Below, in pieces: positions 50,315 through 61,204 of a stretch of 64,000 nt of DNA. Each line of letters starts with the position of its first letter. Position 1 is the first letter of the stretch. Position numbers and translations under genes: made by a program. The notes under the pieces are model-generated. The model was not told the DNA's origin. It made no database searches and worked only from the letters and a program-made list of their open reading frames with translations. The stretch is from assembly GCA_963838805.1 (NCBI GenBank), contig CAWISK010000013.1, positions 62,001 to 126,000 on the forward strand, written 5' to 3'. The DNA comes from CAVRQM01 sp963838805. Lineage in GTDB: Bacteria > Pseudomonadota > Alphaproteobacteria > Acetobacterales > Acetobacteraceae.

Positions 50315-50902
50315 ATGAGCAGCGACACACCCCCTTTCGAGGCGGCGCCCGCCCCGGCGCCTCCTCCCCAGACCACTGACGAGGTGATGCGGGCGGCCGC
50401 ATCCCGGATCGCCGAACTCGAGGCCGAGCGGGACGACTACAAGGACCGCTGGATGCGCGCCGAGGCGGAGACCCAGAACGCCCGCACCCGCGCCCGCCGC
50501 GAGATCGACGAGACGCGGCAGTTCGCGGTGCAGAAATTCGCCCGCGAAGTGGCCGAGGCGGCCGAGAATCTTCGGCGCGGCCTGGACAGCATCCCCCCCG
50601 CCCAGCGCGGCGAGCCGGAACTGGCGGCCCGGCTGCGCGAAGGGTTCGAGGGCGTCGAGCGCAGCTTCCTGGCCCTCCTGGAGCGTAACGGCATCCAGCG
50701 CACCGACCCCACCGGCGCCCTGTTCGATCCCAACCTGCATCAGGCGATGGGCGAGCAGGAGAGCGCCGAGCACCCCCCTGGCACCGTGCTCCAGGCCTGG
50801 ACCCCGGCCTGGACGCTGAACGGAAGGCTGCTGAAGCCGGCGATGGTCATCGTCGCCCGCGCCCCCGCCGCCGCCGGGGCACGGATGGACACCACCGCGT
50901 AA
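50315..50902 (+). CDS. grpE: Nucleotide exchange factor GrpE
   Basis: 195-residue partner of DnaK. A long N-terminal coiled coil (about 25-85, AELEAERDDYKDRWMRAEAE then NARTRARREID) precedes the beta domain with NLHQAMGEQES and the C-terminal LNGRLLKPAMVIV signature. No hrcA precedes it, unlike many alphaproteobacteria; the upstream neighbour is divergent. dnaK follows after 135 bases. Confidence 0.95.
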   Translation: MSSDTPPFEAAPAPAPPPQTTDEVMRAAASRIAELEAERDDYKDRWMRAEAETQNARTRARREIDETRQFAVQKFAREVAEAAENLRRGLDSIPPAQRGEPELAARLREGFEGVERSFLALLERNGIQRTDPTGALFDPNLHQAMGEQESAEHPPGTVLQAWTPAWTLNGRLLKPAMVIVARAPAAAGARMDTTA

Positions 50903-51037
50903 CCTTCGCCGGCCAGATTTCCGCCCGCCGCCCTTGCCCCGGCGCGGCCGGCTGCGCATATCCGGGGCTGATTTCCCACAATCGGGGAACCGGGCGGTGC
51001 TTCGGGTCGCCCATGTTCCGCCACAGAGGAGTATTCC

Positions 51038-52963
<1,926 letters not shown>

Positions 52964-53000
52964 GCTTGCGAGGCTGGCGGATGAGACGATGACGATGCGG

Positions 53001-53028
53001 GGCGCCCGTGCCGGGCAGGCCGGGCGCC
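53001..53028 (+). terminator. Hairpin between dnaK and dnaJ
   Basis: GGCGCCCG and CGGGCGCC are perfect inverted repeats separated by 12 bases and followed by TTGCGTCGTTT. It may be a partial terminator or attenuator that lowers dnaJ relative to dnaK, or an mRNA processing site. The T-run is poor. Confidence 0.4.
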
Positions 53029-53095
53029 TTGCGTCGTTTGGGGCAACGAGGGCGGCGATCCGGCTGCTGCGAGTGGAGGCCGCGTAGGGGCTGGG

Positions 53096-54240
53096 ATGGC
53101 GAAGCACGATTACTACGCAACGCTTGGCGTCGCGCGCGATGCCAGCGCCGACGATCTGAAGAAGGCCTACCGCAAGCTCGCGATGCAGCATCACCCGGAC
53201 CGCAATCCGGGCGACAGGAAGGCCGAGGCCAAGTTCAAGGAGTTGAACGAGGCCTATGACGTGCTGAAGGACGACCAGAAGCGCGCCGCCTATGACCGTT
53301 TCGGCCATGCCGCGTTCGAGAATGGCGGGGGTGGCCCGGGCGCGGGCGGCTTCGATTTTGGCTCCGGCGGCATCGGCGACATCTTCGATCAGATGTTCGG
53401 CGAGTTCATGGGCGGCCGGCGCGGCGGGCGCGGCCCGCGCGGGGGCGCCGATGTCCGGGTGAGTGCCGAGATCGACCTGGCAGAAGCGTTCTCCGGCATC
53501 AAGGTCGCCTTACGTGTACCGACCCGTGTGGCGTGTGAAGCCTGTGCGGGGACCGGCTCGGAAAGCCGCGACAAGGGGGCCGAGACGTGCCCCACCTGCG
53601 GCGGCCACGGCAAGGTGCGGGCGCAGCAGGGCTTCTTCGTGGTCGAGCGGACCTGTCCCACATGCGGCGGCCAGGGTCGGGTGGTGCGCAACCCGTGCCG
53701 TATCTGCCACGGTGCGGGCACGGTGCAGCGCGAGCGCAGCCTGGAGGTGATGATCCCGGCTGGGATCGAGGACGGGATGAAAATCCGCGTGGCCGGGCAG
53801 GGCGAGTTCAGGCGGCGCCGGCGCGCCGCCGGGTGATCTCTACGTGCATGTCAGCGTGCGGCCGCATCCCTTGTTCCAGCGCGAGGGACCGCACCTGTTC
53901 TGCCGCGTGCCGCTGCGCATGACGCAGGCGGCTCTGGGTGCCGAGATCGATGTGCCGGTGATCGACGGCAGCCGCGCGCGGGTGAAGATTCCGCCGGGCA
54001 CGCAGACCGGCGACCAGTTCCGCCTGCGCGGCAAGGGGTTCACCGACACGCGCCGTCCGGGACGCGGCGATATGCAGATTCAGGTCGTCGGTCGAAACGC
54101 CGCAGCATCTGACACGCCGCCAGCGTGAGCTGCTGGAAGCCTTCGAGGCCGAGGCCGAGGGCCACACCCAGGGCAGCCCGGAGACTCAGGGCTTCTTCGA
54201 GAAGGTGCGCGAGTTCTTCGATGGGCCAGGGCGGGAGTAG
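53096..54240 (+). CDS. dnaJ: Chaperone DnaJ (Hsp40; two frame disruptions)
   Basis: DnaK co-chaperone, 380 residues after repair. The J domain has MAKHDYYATLGVARDAS and HHPDRN; a G/F-rich region follows, then four zinc repeats CEACAGTGS, CPTCGGHGK, CPTCGGQGR and CRICHGAGT. Extra T at 53807-53808 and extra G at 54090-54091 break the frame; removal gives GQGESGGAGAPPGDLYVHV and VVVETPQHLTRRQ. A housekeeping gene broken twice while the protein stays otherwise perfect suggests sequence error. It follows dnaK and converges with trpS. Confidence 0.9.
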
Positions 54241-54264
54241 CGCGCGTCCCGGGTATCGTTCTGG

Positions 54265-55263
54265 CTATGCTGGCAGCAGCCCGACCAGCCGCTCCGCTTC
54301 CGCGACGATCGGATCGGCAATCGCCGCGGCGCGCCGCGCACCCGCGCGCAGCACCTGCTCGACATGCCCGGGATCGGCCAGCAGTCGTCGTGTCTCCGCG
54401 GCGATCGGCGCCAGCTTCTCGACCAGCAGCGCGGTCAGCGCCTCCTTGAACGCGCCGAACCCCTTGCCGCCATGCTCGCGCAGGACAGCGGCGGAGTCGG
54501 TATCGGCGAGCGCGGCATAGATTGCCACCAAGTTGCGCGCCTCCGGCCGCCCCTCCAGCCCGGCGGGCTCGCTCGGCAGCGGCTCCGGATCGGTCTTGGC
54601 CCGGCGGATCTTCAGTGCGATCGCGTCCGCGTCGTCGGTCAGGTTGATGCGCGACTGTTCCGACGGATCGGATTTGCTCATCTTCTTCGTGCCGTCGCGC
54701 AGGCTCATCACCCGCGCAGCCGGTCCCAGGATCAGCGGCTCGATCGCCGGGAAGAATTCGGTGCCGTAATCGTTGTTGAACTTGGCGCGGACGTCGTTGG
54801 CCAGTTCCAGATGCTGCCGCTGATCGTCGCCCACCGGCACGCGCGTCGCGTGATAGGCGAGGACGTCGGCGGCCATCAGGTTCGGATAGACGAACAGGCC
54901 GGACGAGGCGGCTTCGCGATCCTTCCCTGCCTTGTCCTTGAACTGTGTCATGCGCGAAAGCCAGCCCATTCGCGCTACACAGTTGAACAGCCACGCCAGC
55001 CGCACATGCGCGTGGACGGCGGATTGGTGGAACAGGATGTGCCGCTCGGCGTCGATGCCGCAGGCCAGCAGGGCCGCTGCCATCTCCCGCGTCTGCCGGG
55101 CAAGTGCCGCCGGCTCCTGCCAGACGGTCAGCGCGTGCAGATCGACCACGCAGAACAGACATTCATGGTCGGCCTGCAACGCCACCCAGTTGCGCAGAGC
55201 GCCGAGATAATTGCCAAGCTGCGGGATGCCGGACGGCTGGATGCCGGAGAAGATACGTTGCAT
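54265..55263 (-). CDS. trpS: Tryptophanyl-tRNA synthetase
   Basis: 332-residue class I synthetase that charges tRNA-Trp. It shows FSGIQPSGIPQLGNYLG (HIGH-like motif; the usual T/H is I/P here, as GIPQLGN), MAADVLAYHATRVPVGDDQRQH and KKMSKSD (KMSKS loop). Length fits bacterial TrpRS. It converges with dnaJ, with 24 bases between the genes. Confidence 0.96.
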   Translation of the reverse strand: MQRIFSGIQPSGIPQLGNYLGALRNWVALQADHECLFCVVDLHALTVWQEPAALARQTREMAAALLACGIDAERHILFHQSAVHAHVRLAWLFNCVARMGWLSRMTQFKDKAGKDREAASSGLFVYPNLMAADVLAYHATRVPVGDDQRQHLELANDVRAKFNNDYGTEFFPAIEPLILGPAARVMSLRDGTKKMSKSDPSEQSRINLTDDADAIALKIRRAKTDPEPLPSEPAGLEGRPEARNLVAIYAALADTDSAAVLREHGGKGFGAFKEALTALLVEKLAPIAAETRRLLADPGHVEQVLRAGARRAAAIADPIVAEAERLVGLLPA

Positions 55264-55334
55264 GAGCGGTCGTTTTCGTGGTCAAAGGCAGGCGGGTCAA
55301 TCCGGGGACCGGCCCCGCCGGTATCGCGGCCGTC

Positions 55335-56237
55335 TCAGATCGGCGCCCGCCGCTCCACCTCCGCGGGCTCCATCTTCACCAGCGCCTCGTAATCGCGCAG
55401 CAGCGTCTCCGTCACCTGCCCCGGCGTGAAGCTCAGCGTGTCGATCTGGCGCACCGGCGTTACTTCCGCCGCCGTGCCGGCCAGGAACACCTCGGAGGCG
55501 CGTCCCAGCTCCTCCGGCCGGATCGCCCGCTCATGCACCGGCATCTGCCGCGCCCGCGCCAGCGACATCACGGTGCGCCGGGTGATGCCGTTGAGAAAGC
55601 AATCCGGCGTGGGTGTGTGCAACGCACCGTCCATCACGAAGAAGATATTCGCCCCGGTGGCTTCGGCCACCTGTCCGCGCCAGTCCAGCATCAGCGCGTC
55701 CTGGAACCCGGCCTTCTCGGCTGCGTGCTTGGACAATGTGCCGATCATGTAGAGGCCGGCCGCCTTGCTGGCGGTGGGTGCGGTCTCCGGGTGCGGTCGC
55801 TTCCACTCGGCCATGCCCAGCCGCACGCCCTGCATCCGGGCGTCGCCGAACAAATTCGGCCAGGCCCAGGTGGCGATGATCAGGTGCACTGTCGTGTTCT
55901 GGGCGGAGACCGAAAGCTGCTCCGCCCCACGCCAGGCGAGCGGCCGGACATAGGCATCGGTCAGACCATTCTTCGCCACGACGTCGCGGCAGGCGGCCTC
56001 GATCTGTTCGGCGGTATAGGGGATTTCCATGCCCAGGATGCGGGCCGAGGCGATCAGCCGCTCGGTATGGGCGCGCAGCTTGAAGATGCGTCCGGCATAC
56101 GCCCTCTCGCCCTCGAACACGGCGCTGGCATAGTGCAGCCCGTGGCTCAGCACATGCAGCTTGGCCTCGCGCCAGGGGACCATGGTCCCGTCGTACCAGA
56201 TGAAGCCGTCCCGATCGTCGAAAGGAATGATCGCCAT
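55335..56237 (-). CDS. ilvE: Branched-chain amino acid aminotransferase
   Basis: 300-residue class IV PLP enzyme interconverting Leu, Ile and Val with their 2-oxo acids. It has FIWYDGTMVPWREAKLHVLSHGLHYAS at the start, the PLP lysine in ASKAAGLYMIG (about residue 157), EATGANIFFVMDG and GITRRTVMSLAR. Its products include 2-oxoisocaproate, the entry compound for the liu pathway found elsewhere in the window. It diverges from a MarR gene. Confidence 0.92.
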   Translation of the reverse strand: MAIIPFDDRDGFIWYDGTMVPWREAKLHVLSHGLHYASAVFEGERAYAGRIFKLRAHTERLIASARILGMEIPYTAEQIEAACRDVVAKNGLTDAYVRPLAWRGAEQLSVSAQNTTVHLIIATWAWPNLFGDARMQGVRLGMAEWKRPHPETAPTASKAAGLYMIGTLSKHAAEKAGFQDALMLDWRGQVAEATGANIFFVMDGALHTPTPDCFLNGITRRTVMSLARARQMPVHERAIRPEELGRASEVFLAGTAAEVTPVRQIDTLSFTPGQVTETLLRDYEALVKMEPAEVERRAPI

Positions 56238-56261
56238 TGCAGTCCGCCCCGAAAGATCGTT

Positions 56262-56308
56262 GCCTCGTGAACGACGAGGCTAGCCGTGGCGTTGCAAATA
56301 AGTCAACG
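56262..56308. promoter_or_regulatory. Two inverted repeats between ilvE and MarR genes
   Basis: GCCTCGT-N5-ACGAGGC (56262-56280) is a perfect 7+7 dyad 24 bases before the ilvE start. CGTTG-N9-CAACG (56290-56308) lies closer to the MarR gene. MarR proteins bind such dyads in their own divergent promoter region, so either could be the site. Confidence 0.38.
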
Positions 56309-56351
56309 ACACTGACGTAAACGCGGGACATTCCAGCCATGCCGGACGCCG

Positions 56352-56915
56352 ATGCCTGACCCACGGACCTCGCCCCCCGGCAGCAGCCTGCTGTTTCTGC
56401 GCGAGGAGGACATCCGCACGGCCCAGGATCTCCTGTTCTTCGCCTACCGCGATTTCACCCTGGCCGCCGATGCGATCCTGGATGAGCTGGGGCTGGGCCG
56501 GGCGCATCACCGCGCCCTGCATTTCATCGGCCGCAATCCCGGCATAACTGTCTCCGACCTGCTGGCGATCCTGCGCATCACCAAGCAGAGCCTCGCCCGC
56601 GTGCTGACCGATCTGGTGGATCGCGGCTACGTGGCGCAGGCGCAGGGTCAGGCCGATCGGCGCCAGCGGCTGCTGACCCTGACGCCGGCGGGGATGACGC
56701 TGGAGCGGCGGCTGTTCGAGCGCCAGCGCGAGCGCCTGGCCGCCGCCTATCGCGAGGCGGGTGGTCCGGCCGTGGATGGGTTCCGCCGCGTCATGCGCGG
56801 CATCATGGACGAAGCCGCTCGCGCCAGCCTCGACCGGCCGCGCGCGCCGCCGCCGGGCGAGGGCGCACCGCCCGCCGACCCGGGCCGCCCGCCGGCGCGG
56901 CGCCGGTCGGCCTGA
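56352..56915 (+). CDS. MarR-family transcriptional regulator
   Basis: 187 residues. The winged helix has RAHHRALHFIGRNPG, the recognition part ITVSDLLAILRITKQSLARVL and the wing GYVAQAQGQADRRQRLLTLTPAG, where the conserved DxR of MarR proteins is ADRR. A proline-rich tail of about 35 residues follows. Four bases separate it from the response regulator gene, so the three genes MarR, OmpR-type and sensor kinase form one operon. Confidence 0.9.
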   Translation: MPDPRTSPPGSSLLFLREEDIRTAQDLLFFAYRDFTLAADAILDELGLGRAHHRALHFIGRNPGITVSDLLAILRITKQSLARVLTDLVDRGYVAQAQGQADRRQRLLTLTPAGMTLERRLFERQRERLAAAYREAGGPAVDGFRRVMRGIMDEAARASLDRPRAPPPGEGAPPADPGRPPARRRSA

Positions 56916-56918
56916 GCC

Positions 56919-57674
56919 ATGTCGTCCGGCCGAGCGCCGCACGCCGCTGCCGAGGCCGAGGACGCGCTGATCCTGGTGGTCGATGACGACGCCCGACTCC
57001 GCTCGCTGCTGCAACGCTATCTGAGCGAGAACGGGTTTCGCGTCAGCACGGCCGAGACCGCCGGCGATGCGCGTGACCGGCTGCGCTTCCTGCAACCCGA
57101 TCTGCTGGTGCTGGATGTCATGATGCCGGGCGAGAGCGGGCTTGACCTTACCGACGCGCTGCGCCGCGAGTGGGCCGCCGAGGGCCGTCCCCCACTGCCC
57201 GTGCTGATGCTGACCGCGCGCGGCGCGCCCGAGGATCGTATCGCCGGATTCGAGGCGGGAGCTGATGACTATCTCGGTAAACCCTTCGATCCGCGCGAAT
57301 TGGTGTTGCGCATCCGCGCGATGCTGCGGCGCGCGGCACCGCCGCCGGTCGAGACCGCGCCTCCTGCTCCCACCGGGCAGCTGGTGCTGGGGTCGTTGGT
57401 GTTTGATCCTGACCGGATGGAACTGGTCGGGCCGCGCGGCAGCGTGCGCCTGACCGGCGGTGAGGCGGCGCTGCTCAGCTTGCTCGCCCAACATGCCAAT
57501 CTGGTGCTGTCGCGCGAAGCCATTGCCCAGGCGCTCGGCACGGACGATGCGGGCGAGCGGGCGATCGACGTGCAGGTGACGCGGCTGCGCCGCAAGATCG
57601 AGGCCGACCCGCGCGAGCCGCGGTTCCTGCATACCGTGCGCGGCCGCGGCTATGTGCTGAAGCCGGGCGCCTGA
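56919..57674 (+). CDS. OmpR-family response regulator
   Basis: 251 residues. Receiver domain: VVDDDARL, acceptor Asp66 in LLVLDVMMPGESG, MLTARG and lysine 121 in LGKPFDP. Winged-helix DNA-binding domain from about residue 145: LVLGSLVFDPDRMEL, GGEAALLSLLAQHANLVL, and IDVQVTRLRRKIE, VRGRGYVL. It is followed after three bases by its cognate kinase gene. Confidence 0.93.
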   Translation: MSSGRAPHAAAEAEDALILVVDDDARLRSLLQRYLSENGFRVSTAETAGDARDRLRFLQPDLLVLDVMMPGESGLDLTDALRREWAAEGRPPLPVLMLTARGAPEDRIAGFEAGADDYLGKPFDPRELVLRIRAMLRRAAPPPVETAPPAPTGQLVLGSLVFDPDRMELVGPRGSVRLTGGEAALLSLLAQHANLVLSREAIAQALGTDDAGERAIDVQVTRLRRKIEADPREPRFLHTVRGRGYVLKPGA

Positions 57675-57677
57675 GTC

Positions 57678-59027
57678 GTGGTCCGCGTGCCCCTGCCGCG
57701 GCAAAGCCGGGTGGTGAAACGGGTGCTGCCGCGCTCGCTGCTGGGCCGCAGCCTGCTCATGATGCTGGTGCCGCTGGTCATCACGCTCGCGGTGGCCCTG
57801 CAGATCTTCTACGGCAGCCATCTCAACATCGTCTCGCGCCGCTTTACCGGCGCCGTGGCCGGCGAGATCGCGGCCACCATCCAGATGCTGAGCCGCTATC
57901 CCGATCACGCCGATCGCGCCTGGGTGCTGGCCCGCGCCTGGGAGGATTTCAACCTCAGCGCGCGGCTGGAACCCGGTGCCAGGCTGCCCGAAGCGATGCG
58001 CCGCTCGCGTCAGGCGAACCTGCCGGGTCCGGTGGACGACGATCTGACGGCGGCGTTGCAGGAGCGCGTCGGGCTGCCTTTCGCGCTCGATTGGGACCGC
58101 GACCCGCAATTCGTGCTGGTGCGGGTGCAGCTGCGCGACGCGGTGCTGGACGTGCAGGTGCCGCGCAAGCGGCTGTTCACCGGCACGCTGTACCTGTTCG
58201 TGGCCTGGCTGCTCGGCACGGCGCTGCTGCTGTTCGCCATCGCCGCCCTGTTCATGCGTAACCAGGTGCGCGCCATCCGCCGCCTGGCCGCCGCTGCCGA
58301 GGCGTTCGGCATGGGCCGCGACACCGGCCCGATCCGGCCCGAAGGGGCCGTGGAGGTGCGCCAGGCCGCGACCGCCTTCAACCGGATGCAGGAGCGCATC
58401 CGCCGCTTCCTGCAACAGCGCACCGAGATGCTGGCCGGCGTGTCGCACGATCTGCGCACGCCGCTCACCCGGCTGCGGCTGGCGCTGGCGATGATCCCGC
58501 CGGAGATCGCGGCGGCCAACGATGTCCCTGGCATGACGGCCGATGTCGAGGAGATGGACCGCATGGTGGGCGGCTACCTGGCTTTCGCCCGTGGCGAGGG
58601 GGTGGAGCAGGCGCGCGAGACCGATCTCGGTGCCATGCTGGGCGAGGTCGCCGCCGCGGCCACGCGCGGCGGCGGCAGCGTGCGGGTGGAGGCCGCGCCT
58701 GGCCTCTCGCTCAAGCTGCGGGCCGATGCGGTGCGCCGGGCGCTGGCCAATCTGGTGGACAATGCCAGCCGCCATGCGCGCAACGTGGTGCTGACCGCCC
58801 AGCCCTCCGGGGCCCGGCTGGTGCAGGTGACGATCGACGACGACGGCCCCGGCATCCCTCCGGAACGCCGGGAGGGAGTGTTCAAGCCGTTCGAGAGCGG
58901 TGCCGAGGGTGGCACCGGCCTGGGCCTGACCATTGCACGTGACATCGTGCGCGCGCATGGCGGGGACATCTCGCTGGAGGACTCGCCGCTTGGCGGTCTG
59001 CGTGCACGGATCGTGCTGCCGGTATAG
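57678..59027 (+). CDS. EnvZ-type sensor histidine kinase
   Basis: 449 residues. Two membrane helices (about 24-46 and 165-187) flank a periplasmic sensor loop of about 120 residues; a HAMP domain follows, with RNQVRAIRRLAAAAEAFGMG. The H-box is GVSHDLRTPLTRL with His257, then DNASRH (N box), DDDGPGIPPERREGVFKPF and GGTGLGLTIARDIV. It starts with GTG three bases after the response regulator. It has the EnvZ/PdhS-like architecture; the signal is unknown. Confidence 0.9.
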   Translation: MVRVPLPRQSRVVKRVLPRSLLGRSLLMMLVPLVITLAVALQIFYGSHLNIVSRRFTGAVAGEIAATIQMLSRYPDHADRAWVLARAWEDFNLSARLEPGARLPEAMRRSRQANLPGPVDDDLTAALQERVGLPFALDWDRDPQFVLVRVQLRDAVLDVQVPRKRLFTGTLYLFVAWLLGTALLLFAIAALFMRNQVRAIRRLAAAAEAFGMGRDTGPIRPEGAVEVRQAATAFNRMQERIRRFLQQRTEMLAGVSHDLRTPLTRLRLALAMIPPEIAAANDVPGMTADVEEMDRMVGGYLAFARGEGVEQARETDLGAMLGEVAAAATRGGGSVRVEAAPGLSLKLRADAVRRALANLVDNASRHARNVVLTAQPSGARLVQVTIDDDGPGIPPERREGVFKPFESGAEGGTGLGLTIARDIVRAHGGDISLEDSPLGGLRARIVLPV

Positions 59028-59098
59028 AATGGCGGCCCGAACCGGGCCGTGATGGCGTTCGTGCAACGCGAACCGCCGGTCCGGCGAAAGAGACTGCG

Positions 59099-61195
59099 AT
59101 GTTCCGTGTCATCCTGCTCCTGCTCTGCGCGGTGTTCGCGCTCTCGCCCCCGCGGGCCTGGGCGGCGGCGACGCCCTGGGTCGGCACTACCCATGCGGCC
59201 GCCCGGCTGATCACCGCCGAGGCCGCCACCGGCTCGGCCGCGCATATGGATGCCGGGCTCCAGATCAGGCTTGCCCGTGGCTGGCATGCCTATTGGCGCA
59301 CGCCAGGCGATGCCGGCGTGCCGCCCTCGATCGATTGGAAAGGATCGGAGAACCTTGCGGGCGCCGATATCGCCTGGCCGGCGCCGCGGCGGCTCGTGGT
59401 GAGCGGGCTGCAGAACGCGATCTACCGGGATGACGTGGTGCTGCCACTGTCGCTCACACTGGCCGACCCGGGCCAGCCCGCGCATCTGCATGCCGAGGTG
59501 GACTACGCGGCCTGTGCCGAAATCTGCGTGCCGTACCATGCCAGCCTGGATCTTGCCGTTCCGGCCGGACTGGCTAGCCCCGATCCCGAGGCGCCGCTGA
59601 TCGTCGCCGCCCGCGCCCGCGTGCCGGGCGATCTGGCTGAGGCGCGGCTGCGGCTGGTTTCGGCGGTAGTGGCCCCGGTGGCGCATGGCTCGGCGCTGGC
59701 GGTGACGCTGGCGAGCGACGCCGGCCCGCTGCACGCGCCGGACCTGTTCATCGAGGGCATCGACCAGATCGCACCGGGTCAGCCGCGCGTGAGGCTCGAT
59801 GCCGGCGGACGCAGCGCCCGCCTTGTCGTGGCACTCTCCGGCGTCGAGCCGAGCAAGCTGGCCGGAAGACCGCTGACCTTCACATTGGTCGATGGCGGAC
59901 GCTCGGCCGAATTTGCTGCGGCACCACGCGTCGGCGTGCTGCCGAGCGGCGGCGGAGACGGCCTGCTGGCGATCCTGGCGATCGCCCTGCTGGGCGGGCT
60001 GATCCTGAATGCGATGCCCTGCGTGCTGCCGGTGCTGTCGCTGAAGCTGCTGGCGGTCGCGGCGCACGCCGGCGACGGGCGGCGGCGGGTCCGCGCCGGA
60101 TTGCTGGCGACGGCGGTGGGGGTGCTGTTCTCGTTCGCGTTGCTGGCCGCGACACTGATCGGGTTGAAGGCGGCCGGAGCGTCGATCGGCTGGGGTATCC
60201 AGTTCCAGCAGCCCTGGTTCCTGGCGGCAATGGCGGCGCTCACCACGCTGTTCGCCGCCAGCGTGTGGGACTGGCTGCCGATCGGGTTGCCCGGCCTGTC
60301 CAGCGTCGCCGGGGTGCAGTCCCGCCGGCCACTGCTGGACGCTTTCCTAACCGGCGCATTCGTGACCCTGCTGGCGACCCCGTGTTCGGCACCGTTCGTC
60401 GGCACAGCGGTCGGTTTCGCGCTCTCGCGCGGCCCGGGTCAAATTGTTGCGGTGTTCGCGGCCCTGGGCCTCGGCATGGCGGTACCTTACCTGCTGGTGG
60501 CGGCTGCACCCCGACTGGTGCGGCTGGTGCCGCGGCCGGGGCCCTGGATGGTGTGGTTGCGCCGGGTCCTCGGCGTGCTGCTGGCAGGCACGGCGGCTTG
60601 GCTGCTCTCGGTGCTGGCGCTGGTCGCCAATCCGCGCGTGGCCCTGTTCGCGGCGGCCGCCCTGGTGTTTACGGTCGCCTTGCTCGCATGGCGGAGCCGC
60701 ACCGAGTATGGAGTGCGCGTGCTGGGGCCGGCCGCCGTGGCGGCGGTGGTGCTGGCCGTGCTCGTGCCGGCCTTGGCCGCTCCGATCGGCCCGGCGCAGC
60801 GGCCGACATCGGCGGCGGCGATGTGGTGGCAACCGTTCGACGCCACCGCCATCGCGCCACTGGTCGCAAGCGGCCGCGTCGTGTTCGTCGACGTGACGGC
60901 GGCATGGTGTCTGACCTGCAAGGTCAACGCGCTGACGGTGCTGGATCGCGACCTCGTGGCGGGGCGGCTGCGCGGCCCCGGCGTGGTGGCCCTGCGCGCC
61001 GACTGGACCCGTCCCGATCCGGCGGTCACCGCTTATCTGCAAAGTTTCGGCCGTTACGGCGTACCGTTGAACGTGGTGTACGGCCCGGGCCGCCCGGACG
61101 GCATCGTGCTGCCGGAGCTGCTGACCGCGCGGGCAGTCACCGACGCCCTGACCCTTGCCGCTGGTCCGGCTTCGGGCGGGATCGCCGAACGGTAG
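59099..61195 (+). CDS. dsbD: DsbD-family protein-disulfide reductase
   Basis: 698 residues. A signal peptide and a large N-terminal periplasmic domain (about 25-290; CAEICVPYHA supplies the Cys pair) precede eight or so helices containing MPCVLPVLSLK and ATPCSAPFVGT with the two membrane cysteines. The C-terminal thioredoxin-like domain has AAWCLTCKVN (Cys604, Cys607). It moves electrons from cytoplasmic thioredoxin to the periplasm. The N-terminal domain differs from E. coli DsbD-alpha and resembles ScsB-type proteins. Confidence 0.9.
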   Translation: MFRVILLLLCAVFALSPPRAWAAATPWVGTTHAAARLITAEAATGSAAHMDAGLQIRLARGWHAYWRTPGDAGVPPSIDWKGSENLAGADIAWPAPRRLVVSGLQNAIYRDDVVLPLSLTLADPGQPAHLHAEVDYAACAEICVPYHASLDLAVPAGLASPDPEAPLIVAARARVPGDLAEARLRLVSAVVAPVAHGSALAVTLASDAGPLHAPDLFIEGIDQIAPGQPRVRLDAGGRSARLVVALSGVEPSKLAGRPLTFTLVDGGRSAEFAAAPRVGVLPSGGGDGLLAILAIALLGGLILNAMPCVLPVLSLKLLAVAAHAGDGRRRVRAGLLATAVGVLFSFALLAATLIGLKAAGASIGWGIQFQQPWFLAAMAALTTLFAASVWDWLPIGLPGLSSVAGVQSRRPLLDAFLTGAFVTLLATPCSAPFVGTAVGFALSRGPGQIVAVFAALGLGMAVPYLLVAAAPRLVRLVPRPGPWMVWLRRVLGVLLAGTAAWLLSVLALVANPRVALFAAAALVFTVALLAWRSRTEYGVRVLGPAAVAAVVLAVLVPALAAPIGPAQRPTSAAAMWWQPFDATAIAPLVASGRVVFVDVTAAWCLTCKVNALTVLDRDLVAGRLRGPGVVALRADWTRPDPAVTAYLQSFGRYGVPLNVVYGPGRPDGIVLPELLTARAVTDALTLAAGPASGGIAER

Positions 61196-61204
61196 GGCGG
61201 CGCC

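Noticed and set aside
50933..50961. CTTG and CATAT as a heat-shock promoter before dnaK
   Set aside because: The spacing of about 20 bases is longer than the 17-18 expected for alphaproteobacterial RpoH.
53760..54120. Programmed ribosomal frameshifting in dnaJ
   Set aside because: No slippery heptamer or downstream structure of the known types, two shifts in one gene, and the same pattern in many unrelated genes; sequence error explains all.
56280..59066. Open frame of about 928 codons on the minus strand opposite the MarR, OmpR and kinase genes
   Set aside because: Same shadow effect; the plus strand encodes three clear regulators with all motifs.
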